64,000 nt of DNA from a virus, in the IMG/VR virus record IMGVR_UViG_3300014720_000015, positions 62,001 through 126,000 of that record. The stretch is one strand, 5' to 3'. Under the pieces are notes generated by a model. The model saw only the letters and a list, made by a program, of their open reading frames with translations, was not told the origin of the DNA and ran no database searches. The position numbers and the translations under genes were made by a program. Positions 42,345 through 48,836 of the stretch are shown piece after piece. Position 1 is the stretch's first letter, and the number at the start of each line of letters is the position of its first letter.

Positions 42345-42491
42345 TCACCGACCTTGACCAACGTATTTTTTCTTATAATTCTTCGAGGATTTAAGATTAG
42401 AACTTTTCTTTTTTGAATGAACATTTGGTCGTTTAACTTTTGGTTTTTCCAAAAGTTGCGAAGTATTGGTATTAGAACTTTTTTTTGCCAT
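42345..42491 (-). CDS. Very basic small protein
   Basis: A 48-residue Lys/Ser-rich protein (MAKKSSNTNTSQLLEKPKVK, ending KKKYVGQGR). Minus strand, convergent with the kinase-like gene. ACTATTTATTA lies upstream on its strand. Could bind nucleic acid or be packaged. An upstream in-frame ATG would extend it to 60 residues. Confidence 0.5.
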   Translation of the reverse strand: MAKKSSNTNTSQLLEKPKVKRPNVHSKKKSSNLKSSKNYKKKYVGQGR

Positions 42492-42550
42492 TTTATAATT
42501 TTTTTTAATAAATAGTTGATTTTCCAAAAAAAATATGTTTAATTTGTATT

Positions 42551-42796
42551 ATGGAAAAGAACAGTGATAATTATTGGGTGAACGTTTCTAATGATTTAGG
42601 TTTAGAAACCAGTTCGGGGTACAGGAAATTATTCTTACACCAAAAACATTATAGTAACAAACCTGAAAAAAGAGGTCAATTTTTTGAAGGGGATATATAT
42701 GTCCATATCGAAAAAGCGATTGAGGCTATTAAATTAGCGGAACAAGAAATAAAAGAAAAATATAATATTAAAGATGATAATAGCGAAAGTTTTTAA
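42551..42796 (+). CDS. Small hypothetical protein
   Basis: An 81-residue soluble protein (start MEKNSDNYWVNVSNDLG), unknown function. Overlaps the next gene by 23 nt. Confidence 0.55.
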   Translation: MEKNSDNYWVNVSNDLGLETSSGYRKLFLHQKHYSNKPEKRGQFFEGDIYVHIEKAIEAIKLAEQEIKEKYNIKDDNSESF

Positions 42797-42977
42797 ATTA
42801 ACGCAAGACGCGAAACCTAGAAAAGACTTTGATTTTAAAAAGGGTCAAGAGTTTGAAATTGTTATGAACGTTGTTTATATGAATGGATTTCCAGTACCTA
42901 GAGAATTGCAAAGTCTATTTTACAATTGGATAATTACTAACGAAAATCTATTCAAAGATGATACACGCCAGTGGTAG
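42774..42977 (+). CDS. Small hypothetical protein
   Basis: A 67-residue protein with beta-rich start (MIIAKVFKLTQDAKPRKDF). Unknown function. Overlaps both neighbours (23 and 20 nt), so the three genes are coupled. Confidence 0.5.
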   Translation: MIIAKVFKLTQDAKPRKDFDFKKGQEFEIVMNVVYMNGFPVPRELQSLFYNWIITNENLFKDDTRQW

Positions 42978-43695
42978 TACATGGACAGCTAAAACAGCTT
43001 ACGATTGGTGCTTGGAAGATAATATTAGAATCCTAAACATCGATGATTGGTTTGATTCATCTGATGATGAATTAACAAACATATATGATTATCATGTTAG
43101 GCCATATACACGTAAAGAGTTTGATGAGCGAATTAAACGTTGTAAGGTTAAACGAAATTCTAGGGCTAGAAAAATGGAAGAATTTCTGGAACTTAGAATG
43201 TATGGCTTCGTTATATACCAACTAAGCGGCATCCAAAAGGGTATTCAATTTCAACATGCTGTTACAGAATATGAACGGCATGTACCAGAAGATTTAAGAC
43301 CACAATATGAACGTTGGGCTGATAAATGGAAAACCAGCATAGTATTGAATGGTGGAACAACAAATGATTGTTATATTGATTCTGGTACGATGCAGAAATA
43401 TTATAATGAGTTATTGGATAATGGTATCTTTGTTCAAGAATTTAATGAACCTGATTTGAACGATTCAATGACAGCGTTTTGTTTCATAACGGACGAAAGG
43501 GTATTTGATAGAAATACATATGAGGATTTTCAGCCAACACCATTCACATGGAAAGAAAACCATAAACCAAACGAGGCAACTTATATGGAATGGGAGAAGA
43601 TGGAAAGAGAAAATTATGAAAAATGGATTGAAAAAGTTGGTGGACAACAAAATGCGTTTTTAAGGTCATTTTTAAAAGATAAAAAACTTGCATAG
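42958..43695 (+). CDS. Possible peptidyl-tRNA hydrolase 2-like protein
   Basis: A 245-residue protein. The middle part, SIVLNGGTTNDCYIDSGTMQ then FVQEFNEPDLNDSMTAFCFI, resembles the PTH2-like domain proteins of large phages (a strand, a long helix, then EPDL and a final strand). The flanking N- and C-terminal parts are charged helices. Assignment is tentative. It directly precedes the split tRNA gene. Confidence 0.4.
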   Translation: MIHASGSTWTAKTAYDWCLEDNIRILNIDDWFDSSDDELTNIYDYHVRPYTRKEFDERIKRCKVKRNSRARKMEEFLELRMYGFVIYQLSGIQKGIQFQHAVTEYERHVPEDLRPQYERWADKWKTSIVLNGGTTNDCYIDSGTMQKYYNELLDNGIFVQEFNEPDLNDSMTAFCFITDERVFDRNTYEDFQPTPFTWKENHKPNEATYMEWEKMERENYEKWIEKVGGQQNAFLRSFLKDKKLA

Positions 43696-43710
43696 TTAAA
43701 AGATAATTTA

Positions 43711-43718
43711 TATATTTG
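43711..43718 (+). promoter_or_regulatory. -7 promoter element before split tRNA
   Basis: TATATTTG with CTTGCATAG upstream (-33); 25 nt before the 5' half of the interrupted tRNA. Confidence 0.7.
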
Positions 43719-43735
43719 TATTGTAATAATTAAAA

Positions 43736-44386
43736 GGTGAGGTAGCTCAGTGGTAGAGCACGTAATTTGGTTAATCTGATTGAAAAGATTACATTCAGCA
43801 AATTTAATATTAGCCTCTTAAGCACTTTACTAATTCTTAACATATTTATTATAAAAGGATAAATATGAAAAAGAAATGTACTGTATGTAAAGAAGAAAAA
43901 AAATTAACGGATTTTAATAAAAATGCTGGTAGAAAAGATGGTTTACAAAGTGAGTGTCGAGAATGTGGTAAAGTTCGCTCAAAAAAACATTATGAAAAAA
44001 ACAAAACTAAAATAATAGAGCAGGTTAATTTGGCTAGAGACAAGAGAGTAAACGAACATCGGGAGAAATTTTATAACATCTTATGTGAGTCCTCTTGTAT
44101 TGATTGTGGAAACACGAATCCACTGGTTTTAGAATTTGACCACGTAGATACTGATGGTAAAATACATGGGTTAAGTAAAATGGTTCATGATGGTTATTCT
44201 TGGGAAAATATATTAAAAGAAATTGATAAGTGTGAATGTCGATGTGCTAATTGTCATAGAATTAAAACAGCAACCGAACAAAATTGGTATAAATACAAGT
44301 TTTTAAAATTACAAAATAATGATTGTACTAATCTTTAATAGTTATGTTAACTTCGTGGTCGCAGCGTTCGAATCCTGCCCTCACCG
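43736..44386 (+). tRNA. Interrupted tRNA (Thr GGT-like) containing an HNH gene
   Basis: The 5' part GGTGAGGTAGCTCAGTGG has acceptor, D arm (GCTC...GAGC) and the start of an anticodon arm with TTTGGT. The 3' part, ending CCTCACC-G at 44386, has TGGTC, a T arm with TTCGAAT and an acceptor that pairs with GGTGAGG over all 7 bp. About 580 nt with an HNH gene separate them, in the anticodon loop region. T-stem and anticodon-stem mismatches suggest the tRNA may be decayed. A group I intron is plausible but its core was not identified. Confidence 0.65.
43865..44338 (+). CDS. HNH homing-type endonuclease inside tRNA
   Basis: A 157-residue HNH protein. N-terminal CTVCKEEKKLTDFNKN and CRECG form a zinc-binding segment; SCIDCGNTNPLVLEFDHVDT and CRCANCHRIKTA form the HNH core with its own zinc Cys. 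ATATTTAT lies 23 nt upstream. Located inside a tRNA gene, it probably mobilises the intervening sequence. Confidence 0.85.
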   Translation: MKKKCTVCKEEKKLTDFNKNAGRKDGLQSECRECGKVRSKKHYEKNKTKIIEQVNLARDKRVNEHREKFYNILCESSCIDCGNTNPLVLEFDHVDTDGKIHGLSKMVHDGYSWENILKEIDKCECRCANCHRIKTATEQNWYKYKFLKLQNNDCTNL

Positions 44387-44404
44387 CATTTAAAGAAATA
44401 TAAT

Positions 44405-44572
44405 ATGTTAAAATCTATATTACAATTCACGGCTGATTACATCATCTCTACTTTAGAGATGATTAACAAAGAAGGTGCTGACAAAAACCAAAAAGAGTTT
44501 GAAATGGTTATGTCCGTTGGTTTAATGTTAGACTTCTATAGTCAAACATTGTTTAATATTGAATTAGATTAA
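44405..44572 (+). CDS. Small hypothetical protein
   Basis: A 55-residue helical protein starting MLKSILQFTADYIISTLEM. Unknown function. It follows the split tRNA and is coupled to the next gene. Confidence 0.5.
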   Translation: MLKSILQFTADYIISTLEMINKEGADKNQKEFEMVMSVGLMLDFYSQTLFNIELD

Positions 44573-44573
44573 T

Positions 44574-44885
44574 TTGAAATCCATTAATCAAATATTCCGA
44601 TATAATACCGCCTTATTGGATGAACCAGAGGTTCAAGAATTGGTTGATTATTGCAAAGAACTTGAAGATGAGGTTGTTGAACTAAGACAATCTGACGTTA
44701 GCACTATGGAAAACAAATTAGCTGAAGTCGTTCGTGATATATATCACAGCATTAACAAAACAATTCAAGAGGACGAAGAAGCTATAAGATTCAAAGAAAC
44801 CGATAGGGTAGATTTTAATGAAGCGGTTTTGAATCTTAGAAAATTTTTGATTAAATTTGCAACCGATAACCAATTCAATTTTTAA
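44574..44885 (+). CDS. Coiled-coil hypothetical protein
   Basis: A 103-residue helical, acidic protein; likely TTG start 1 nt after the previous stop (an ATG at 44702 would cut it by 43 residues). Unknown function. Confidence 0.5.
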   Translation: MKSINQIFRYNTALLDEPEVQELVDYCKELEDEVVELRQSDVSTMENKLAEVVRDIYHSINKTIQEDEEAIRFKETDRVDFNEAVLNLRKFLIKFATDNQFNF

Positions 44886-44887
44886 AA

Positions 44888-45901
44888 ATGGGTGGCAGAG
44901 CAATAAAGACAGCGTATACAAGACGTTACCAAAAGGAAGAGTATATCAAACTCACTTCTGAGGTTCTTAGGAAAATCCGAAGGTTTTTTTACAAAGCCGA
45001 AATACCAAGATATTATCATACAAAAGAAAGTTTTGGTGATATGGATATTTTGGTTTCAATGAAAGGTTATTCTGGTAATATAAGAGAATTGATAACCGAA
45101 CAGTTTAAACCAAATGAGATATATCACAATGGTAACTGTTGGTCATTTGATTATAAAGAATTTCAGATTGACCTTATAACCACTTCTGAAGACCATTTTG
45201 ATTCATACTTAAGCTACCTTTCATTCAACGACCTCGGCAATTATCTGGGAAGATTGGCTCATCATATGGGTGGTAGATATGGTGCTGAAGGTTTTTGGAT
45301 AACATATTACTATAAGGACACCAAACATAAGATAATGGTCAGCAAAGACCAAGAAAAGATTTATGAGTTCTTAGGGTTGGATTTTAACAGATGGTTAAAA
45401 GGTTTTGAAACTTTGGATGAGATATTTCAATTCATTTCTGAATCACCATATTTCAATTGGACCAAATTCCAGTTGGATGAACTTAATCGAATTAATCGCG
45501 AAAGAAACCTTAAAAGAGTATCCTATATGGCGTTTTTAGATTGGATTGATAAGAATGTTGCTGATGATAACCATAAGTACGAACATAATCTTTCTGATAT
45601 TGAACTATATAGAAGAATCGATTATTTCTTTCCAGACGCAAAAATCTTTGATGAAATCGCTAGAATTGAATATGAGGTGTCAAAAAGCAAATATGCATCC
45701 GTATTATTCAACGGTAAGCACATCATCGATAAATTTGGTCTTGAAGGTAAAGAATTGGGTCAGGCAATTGGTGGTTTTAAAGACTATATTAATGACCAAT
45801 TTGGCGATTTCACAGAAATCACAATAAAGTTTGGTACTGATAATATGTTAGAAGAGTTTGACTATTATTATAACGGAACTTGCGTGGTTAACAAAGATTA
45901 G
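44888..45901 (+). CDS. Pol-beta-type nucleotidyltransferase
   Basis: A 337-residue protein. ESFGDMDILVSM gives the D-x-D of the Pol-beta nucleotidyltransferase fold and FQIDLITT the third acidic residue. The C-terminal part (VLFNGKHIIDKFGLEGKELG) resembles the tail domain of tRNA nucleotidyltransferases. It may modify tRNA or other RNA ends. One of several nucleotidyltransferase-fold genes in this phage. Confidence 0.7.
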   Translation: MGGRAIKTAYTRRYQKEEYIKLTSEVLRKIRRFFYKAEIPRYYHTKESFGDMDILVSMKGYSGNIRELITEQFKPNEIYHNGNCWSFDYKEFQIDLITTSEDHFDSYLSYLSFNDLGNYLGRLAHHMGGRYGAEGFWITYYYKDTKHKIMVSKDQEKIYEFLGLDFNRWLKGFETLDEIFQFISESPYFNWTKFQLDELNRINRERNLKRVSYMAFLDWIDKNVADDNHKYEHNLSDIELYRRIDYFFPDAKIFDEIARIEYEVSKSKYASVLFNGKHIIDKFGLEGKELGQAIGGFKDYINDQFGDFTEITIKFGTDNMLEEFDYYYNGTCVVNKD

Positions 45902-46212
45902 TCGTAGAAACAATTGTTCTCCTTTAAAAAGCTGATGAGTTCATCAGCTTTTTTTGCTTCATCAAGAAACGAAAAAACTTGTTCATTGGTTAAATCAAAC
46001 CATTCACCTTTAGCTCGATTCATAAAGAATTTTCTATGTAGCATCCCCTCAATCTTTCTATAATTCTCAGATTCGTATTGGTTAATTAGGATTATTTCAT
46101 TTGGATTACCTGTTTGCAATTCCTTCAAACGGGAATTAACATTGTTTTTTGTTATTCCAATTTTGTATCTCGGATTATCCACAAACTCACCTAAAAGATA
46201 TACTGTTCCCAT
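45898..46212 (-). CDS. GIY-YIG family nuclease (T5orf172/MUG113-like)
   Basis: A 104-residue protein: VYLLGEFVDNPRYKIGITKN is the GIY-YIG variant core, with R in SRLKELQTGNP and a Glu in YRKIEGMLHRKF. TATAATTG-ATAT-ATG lies upstream on the minus strand. Free-standing mobile nuclease or nucleic acid-processing enzyme. Overlaps the convergent neighbour by 4 nt. Confidence 0.75.
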   Translation of the reverse strand: MGTVYLLGEFVDNPRYKIGITKNNVNSRLKELQTGNPNEIILINQYESENYRKIEGMLHRKFFMNRAKGEWFDLTNEQVFSFLDEAKKADELISFLKENNCFYD

Positions 46213-46286
46213 ATATCAATTATAATTACAGCTGATTAAAAGTGAATTTTTTTTCAAAAAGACTTGCATTATTAGAAAACATGTTA

Positions 46287-46294
46287 TATATTTG
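46287..46294 (+). promoter_or_regulatory. Promoter of tRNA operon 2
   Basis: TATATTTG with CTTGCATT ~23 nt upstream; about 195 nt before the leader ORF, with an RNA element between. Sequence from CTTGCATTATTAGAAAACAT onward is nearly identical to the promoter of operon 4. Confidence 0.8.
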
Positions 46295-46297
46295 TAC

Positions 46298-46426
46298 TGT
46301 AAATGAATAAAGATTCGTTACAGCAACAAATTTTTATTTATGAAAGGAGAGATTTGGGGTGTGCCAGTCACACTGACCAAATCAAAGAGTGATAACCTGA
46401 AGTTATCAGAATCTGTTTCATTTACA
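46298..46426 (+). ncRNA. Recurrent structured RNA element, copy 2
   Basis: Outer stem TGTAAATGA/TCATTTACA and inner stem AGATTC/GAATCT, with CAGCAACAAAT after the 5' strand. It has an extra hairpin GATTTGG...CCAAATC. The outer stem is shared with the copy at 58571. It contains a 32-codon ORF (46340-46438) of doubtful reality. Confidence 0.5.
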
Positions 46427-46489
46427 TTTTTAATATAAAGAATAACTTTTTGTAAATTAACAACTATTTAATTAATAATAGAAAAAACT

Positions 46490-46573
46490 ATGAATACAGT
46501 AGTAAACACTTTAGTCTTAAACCTATGTCTCTTGGTCGTGGAACCGAGATGGTCGGACTATTGTGTTAACTGA
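46490..46573 (+). CDS. Leader peptide of tRNA operon 2 (Cys/Val/Leu)
   Basis: A 27-codon ORF: MNTVVNTLVLNLCLLVVEP then RWSDYCVN. Codons 4-17 hold five Val, five Leu and one Cys (11 of 14). The Leu codons TTA, TTA, CTA, CTC and TTG cover the three Leu tRNAs (TAA, TAG, CAA) that follow. RNA arms AACAC..TAGTC (46505-46516) pair with GACTA..GTGTT (46556-46567). GGTCGG (46551-46556) can pair with CCGACC in the terminator. Confidence 0.85.
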   Translation: MNTVVNTLVLNLCLLVVEPRWSDYCVN

Positions 46574-46599
46574 TGAATTGTTAATAACACAAAAAGGGT

Positions 46600-46633
46600 A
46601 ACCCGACCATAGCAATATGAGTCGGGTTTTTTG
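46600..46633 (+). terminator. Attenuator terminator of tRNA operon 2
   Basis: AACCCGAC-...-GTCGGGTTTTTT. The 5' arm CCGACC (46603-46608) is complementary to GGTCGG at the end of the leader ORF. Confidence 0.85.
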
Positions 46634-46643
46634 TTTTTTATCG

Positions 46644-46654
46644 GTTCTTTGAAA
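46644..46654 (+). promoter_or_regulatory. boxA-like antitermination element
   Basis: GTTCTTTGAAA between the attenuator and tRNA-Cys. Confidence 0.5.
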
Positions 46655-46664
46655 TAAAATAATT

Positions 46665-46739
46665 GAAGGTGTGGGTGAGTTGGAATTAGCCACATGACTG
46701 CAAATCATGTTTACGTCAGTTCGAATCTGACCATCTTCT
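46665..46739 (+). tRNA. tRNA-Cys (GCA)
   Basis: Acceptor GAAGGTG/CATCTTC, T73. Anticodon loop CTGCAAA on CATGA/TCATG. CCA not encoded. Confidence 0.9.
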
Positions 46740-46746
46740 CAAGTAA

Positions 46747-46818
46747 GCCCCAGTGGTGTAATGGTTAGCGCTCCGTTTTTACATGGCGGGAGAACTGGTT
46801 CGATTCCAGTCTGGGGTA
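46747..46818 (+). tRNA. tRNA-Val (TAC)
   Basis: Acceptor GCCCCAG/CTGGGGT, A73. Anticodon loop TTTACAT on CCGTT/GGCGG (two wobble pairs). T arm ACTGG-TTCGATT-CCAGT. Confidence 0.8.
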
Positions 46819-46827
46819 CAAAAAAAT

Positions 46828-46905
46828 GCGGGTATGCGGAAAGTTTGGTGAAGCCGAGCAGTCTTAGGAACTGCTGATTTGGGGGTTCGACTCCCTCTAC
46901 CCGTA
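46828..46905 (+). tRNA. tRNA-Leu (TAG)
   Basis: Acceptor GCGGGTA/TACCCGT, A73. Anticodon loop CTTAGGA on GCAGT/ACTGC. Variable region of intermediate length. Confidence 0.85.
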
Positions 46906-46930
46906 CAGATAATGAGTTAATAAATTAATT

Positions 46931-47170
46931 ATGCGTGAAATTAAAAAAGTTGCATGGGATAAGTTCATTGAAACAATGGATTATGATTCTGACGTAAACA
47001 ACTTCAAGTATGACTTCAAATACATGACCAAAAACCATGGTAATGCCTTTATAGAATACTGTAAAAGTATGTGGGAAGCGAACGAAGGTATTCAAACAGA
47101 AGAAGAGTTTATGACGATGAACGCTAATATGCCAAAAGGCTTTTTTGATAAGGTAGTTAAGGGGAAGTGA
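46931..47170 (+). CDS. Small protein whose end overlaps a tRNA
   Basis: A 79-residue protein (REIKKVAWDKFIETMDYDSD start) of unknown function lying inside tRNA operon 2. Its last codons and stop (GGGGAAG-TGA) are the first 10 nt of tRNA-Leu(TAA), so processing of that tRNA would cut the mRNA. Confidence 0.6.
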   Translation: MREIKKVAWDKFIETMDYDSDVNNFKYDFKYMTKNHGNAFIEYCKSMWEANEGIQTEEEFMTMNANMPKGFFDKVVKGK

Positions 47171-47238
47171 TGGAAAGCTGGTGAAGCCTCTTTGACTTAA
47201 AATCAAAGGATATACGGGTTCGACTCCCGTCTTCCCTA
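47161..47238 (+). tRNA. tRNA-Leu (TAA)
   Basis: Acceptor GGGGAAG/CTTCCCT, A73. Anticodon loop CTTAAAA on TTTGA/TCAAA. Nearly identical to the next tRNA outside the acceptor and anticodon arms. 5' end overlaps a CDS. Confidence 0.9.
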
Positions 47239-47248
47239 CTAAAAATTT

Positions 47249-47326
47249 GGGCGAGTGATGGAAAGCTGGTGAAGCCTCTTTACCTCAAAAGTAAAGGATA
47301 TACGGGTTCGATTCCCGTCTTGCCCA
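47249..47326 (+). tRNA. tRNA-Leu (CAA)
   Basis: Acceptor GGGCGAG/CTTGCCC, A73. Anticodon loop CTCAAAA on TTTAC/GTAAA. A duplicate of the TAA gene with changed anticodon. Confidence 0.9.
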
Positions 47327-47386
47327 CATTAATTAAATTTTAGTACATTTGTAGAATTACTAAACTATTTATTATAAAGTTCGCAA

Positions 47387-48082
47387 ATGACCAAAGTTTC
47401 AATAGTGATACCATCATATAATGAGGAGAATTACATAGATGGTATTTTAGATTCAATATACAATTCCGACATCAAATATCCATTTGAGGTTATTGTTGCA
47501 GACTCATCAACAGATAATACTAGACAGATAATCAAAAACCATTATCCTGATGTTAAGATTGTTAAAGGTGGTAATGTTTCTCAAGCTAGGAACAATGGTG
47601 CGAAAAAGGCAAAGGGTGATTATATTATATTCATTGATGCGGATATAACCTTTGATGATAAAAAATTGATTAACAAGGCTGTTAAGAAGTTAAAAAAAGG
47701 TTATCATATGGTTACAACGAAACTTAAATGTCGTAATAACACAATTGCTCATAATATTTATAAAGTGTGTAATTTCATACAACTATTTTCGGTTGTTGAA
47801 GGTATGCCATTTTCCACAGGTTGTTTTATGGCTGTGGATAAAAAGAAGTTCTTTGAGTTGGGTGGGTTTGATGAGACTTTGCATTTTGCCGAGGATTATC
47901 ATTTATCACGAAAGATTAAAAGACGCAAGTTTTGGATTCTAATTAAAACGGGTGTATATACTGATGATAGGCGTTTCCAAAAGATGGGTTATTTTGGTTT
48001 AATGAAAGAATTCATTCGCATAATGCGAAACAGATATAAGAATGATGACGAGTTTAGAAAAGATATTGGTTATTGGTCATGA
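47387..48082 (+). CDS. Glycosyltransferase family 2
   Basis: A 231-residue GT-A enzyme: VSIVIPSYNEENYIDGIL, EVIVADSSTDNT, and YIIFIDADITF with the D-x-D metal motif; FAEDYHLSRKIKRR is the acceptor-site EDxxLxR-like motif. It probably modifies host surface glycans or phage DNA/proteins. TATTTATTATAAAG lies upstream. Its stop overlaps the start of the LpxH-like gene. Confidence 0.85.
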   Translation: MTKVSIVIPSYNEENYIDGILDSIYNSDIKYPFEVIVADSSTDNTRQIIKNHYPDVKIVKGGNVSQARNNGAKKAKGDYIIFIDADITFDDKKLINKAVKKLKKGYHMVTTKLKCRNNTIAHNIYKVCNFIQLFSVVEGMPFSTGCFMAVDKKKFFELGGFDETLHFAEDYHLSRKIKRRKFWILIKTGVYTDDRRFQKMGYFGLMKEFIRIMRNRYKNDDEFRKDIGYWS

Positions 48083-48822
48083 GTAAAAAAACCACTGAAT
48101 GGAGAACAATAGTTTTAAGTGACATTCACTTAGGTATTAGAGAATCAAAAGCGGAAGAAGTTGTAAAATTTTTAAATCAAAATAAAGCTGAGACATTAAT
48201 ATTGAATGGCGATATAATCGATGGTTGGGCTTTAAAACGGGGAAGTAAATGGAAGGATAAGCACACCAAGTGCATTAAGAAGTTTTTCAGGTTAGCACAA
48301 AAAGAAAGTGAGGTTTATTGGGTTAGAGGTAACCATGATGACTTTTTAGATGATTTTTTACCGTTTGAGTCAAAAATCAATGGTATAACGGTTTTAAAGG
48401 AAATGGATTATATCGGTGCAAACGGGAACCGCTATTTGATTACACATGGTGACATCTTTGATGTTTTCATAACTAAAATGGGTTGGTTAGCCAAAATAGG
48501 TTCAATAGGTTATGATTTGGCACTATGGTTCAACTATTGGTACAATGAATGGAGAAAGTGGAGAGGTTTGCCGTATTTGTCTGTGAGTAAAATGATTAAA
48601 GATAGTGTTAAGCAAGCAGTTAAATTTGTAACGGATTTTGAAAATTATATAACGTCAGTCGCTAAGAAAAAAGGTTATGATGGTGTTATCTGTGGACATA
48701 TACATCAACCAGAGAAAAAGAACATTAATGATATTGAATATCTGAATAGTGGTGATTGGGTGGAAAACCTTTCTTGTTTGGTTGAAGATTTTGATGGTAA
48801 TTGGAATGTTGTCTACTTCTGA
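48079..48822 (+). CDS. LpxH-like UDP-2,3-diacylglucosamine-type phosphoesterase
   Basis: A 247-residue metallophosphoesterase: VLSDIHLGIRES, LILNGDIIDGWALKRG, WVRGNHDDFLDDFLPF, YLITHGDIFDVF and VICGHIHQPEKK. This is the pattern of the UDP-2,3-diacylglucosamine hydrolase family of lipid A synthesis. Coupled with the glycosyltransferase gene (ATGA), it suggests alteration of the cell envelope, perhaps receptor masking. Confidence 0.75.
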   Translation: MSKKTTEWRTIVLSDIHLGIRESKAEEVVKFLNQNKAETLILNGDIIDGWALKRGSKWKDKHTKCIKKFFRLAQKESEVYWVRGNHDDFLDDFLPFESKINGITVLKEMDYIGANGNRYLITHGDIFDVFITKMGWLAKIGSIGYDLALWFNYWYNEWRKWRGLPYLSVSKMIKDSVKQAVKFVTDFENYITSVAKKKGYDGVICGHIHQPEKKNINDIEYLNSGDWVENLSCLVEDFDGNWNVVYF

Positions 48823-48824
48823 CC

Positions 48825-48832
48825 ATATTTAT
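48825..48832 (+). promoter_or_regulatory. Late-type ATATTTAT promoter motif
   Basis: ATATTTAT-TGTT-ATG: exactly 12 nt from motif start to the ATG at 48837. Confidence 0.5.
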
Positions 48833-48836
48833 TGTT

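Noticed and set aside
43775-43865. Confident group I intron call for the split tRNA
   Set aside because: The conserved P, Q, R, S core strings could not be recognised by eye; only the split and the HNH gene are certain.
46340-46438. 32-codon ORF inside the RNA element of tRNA operon 2
   Set aside because: Not present in the sister element at 58571 and its codons overlap conserved stems; composition shows no link to tRNAs.
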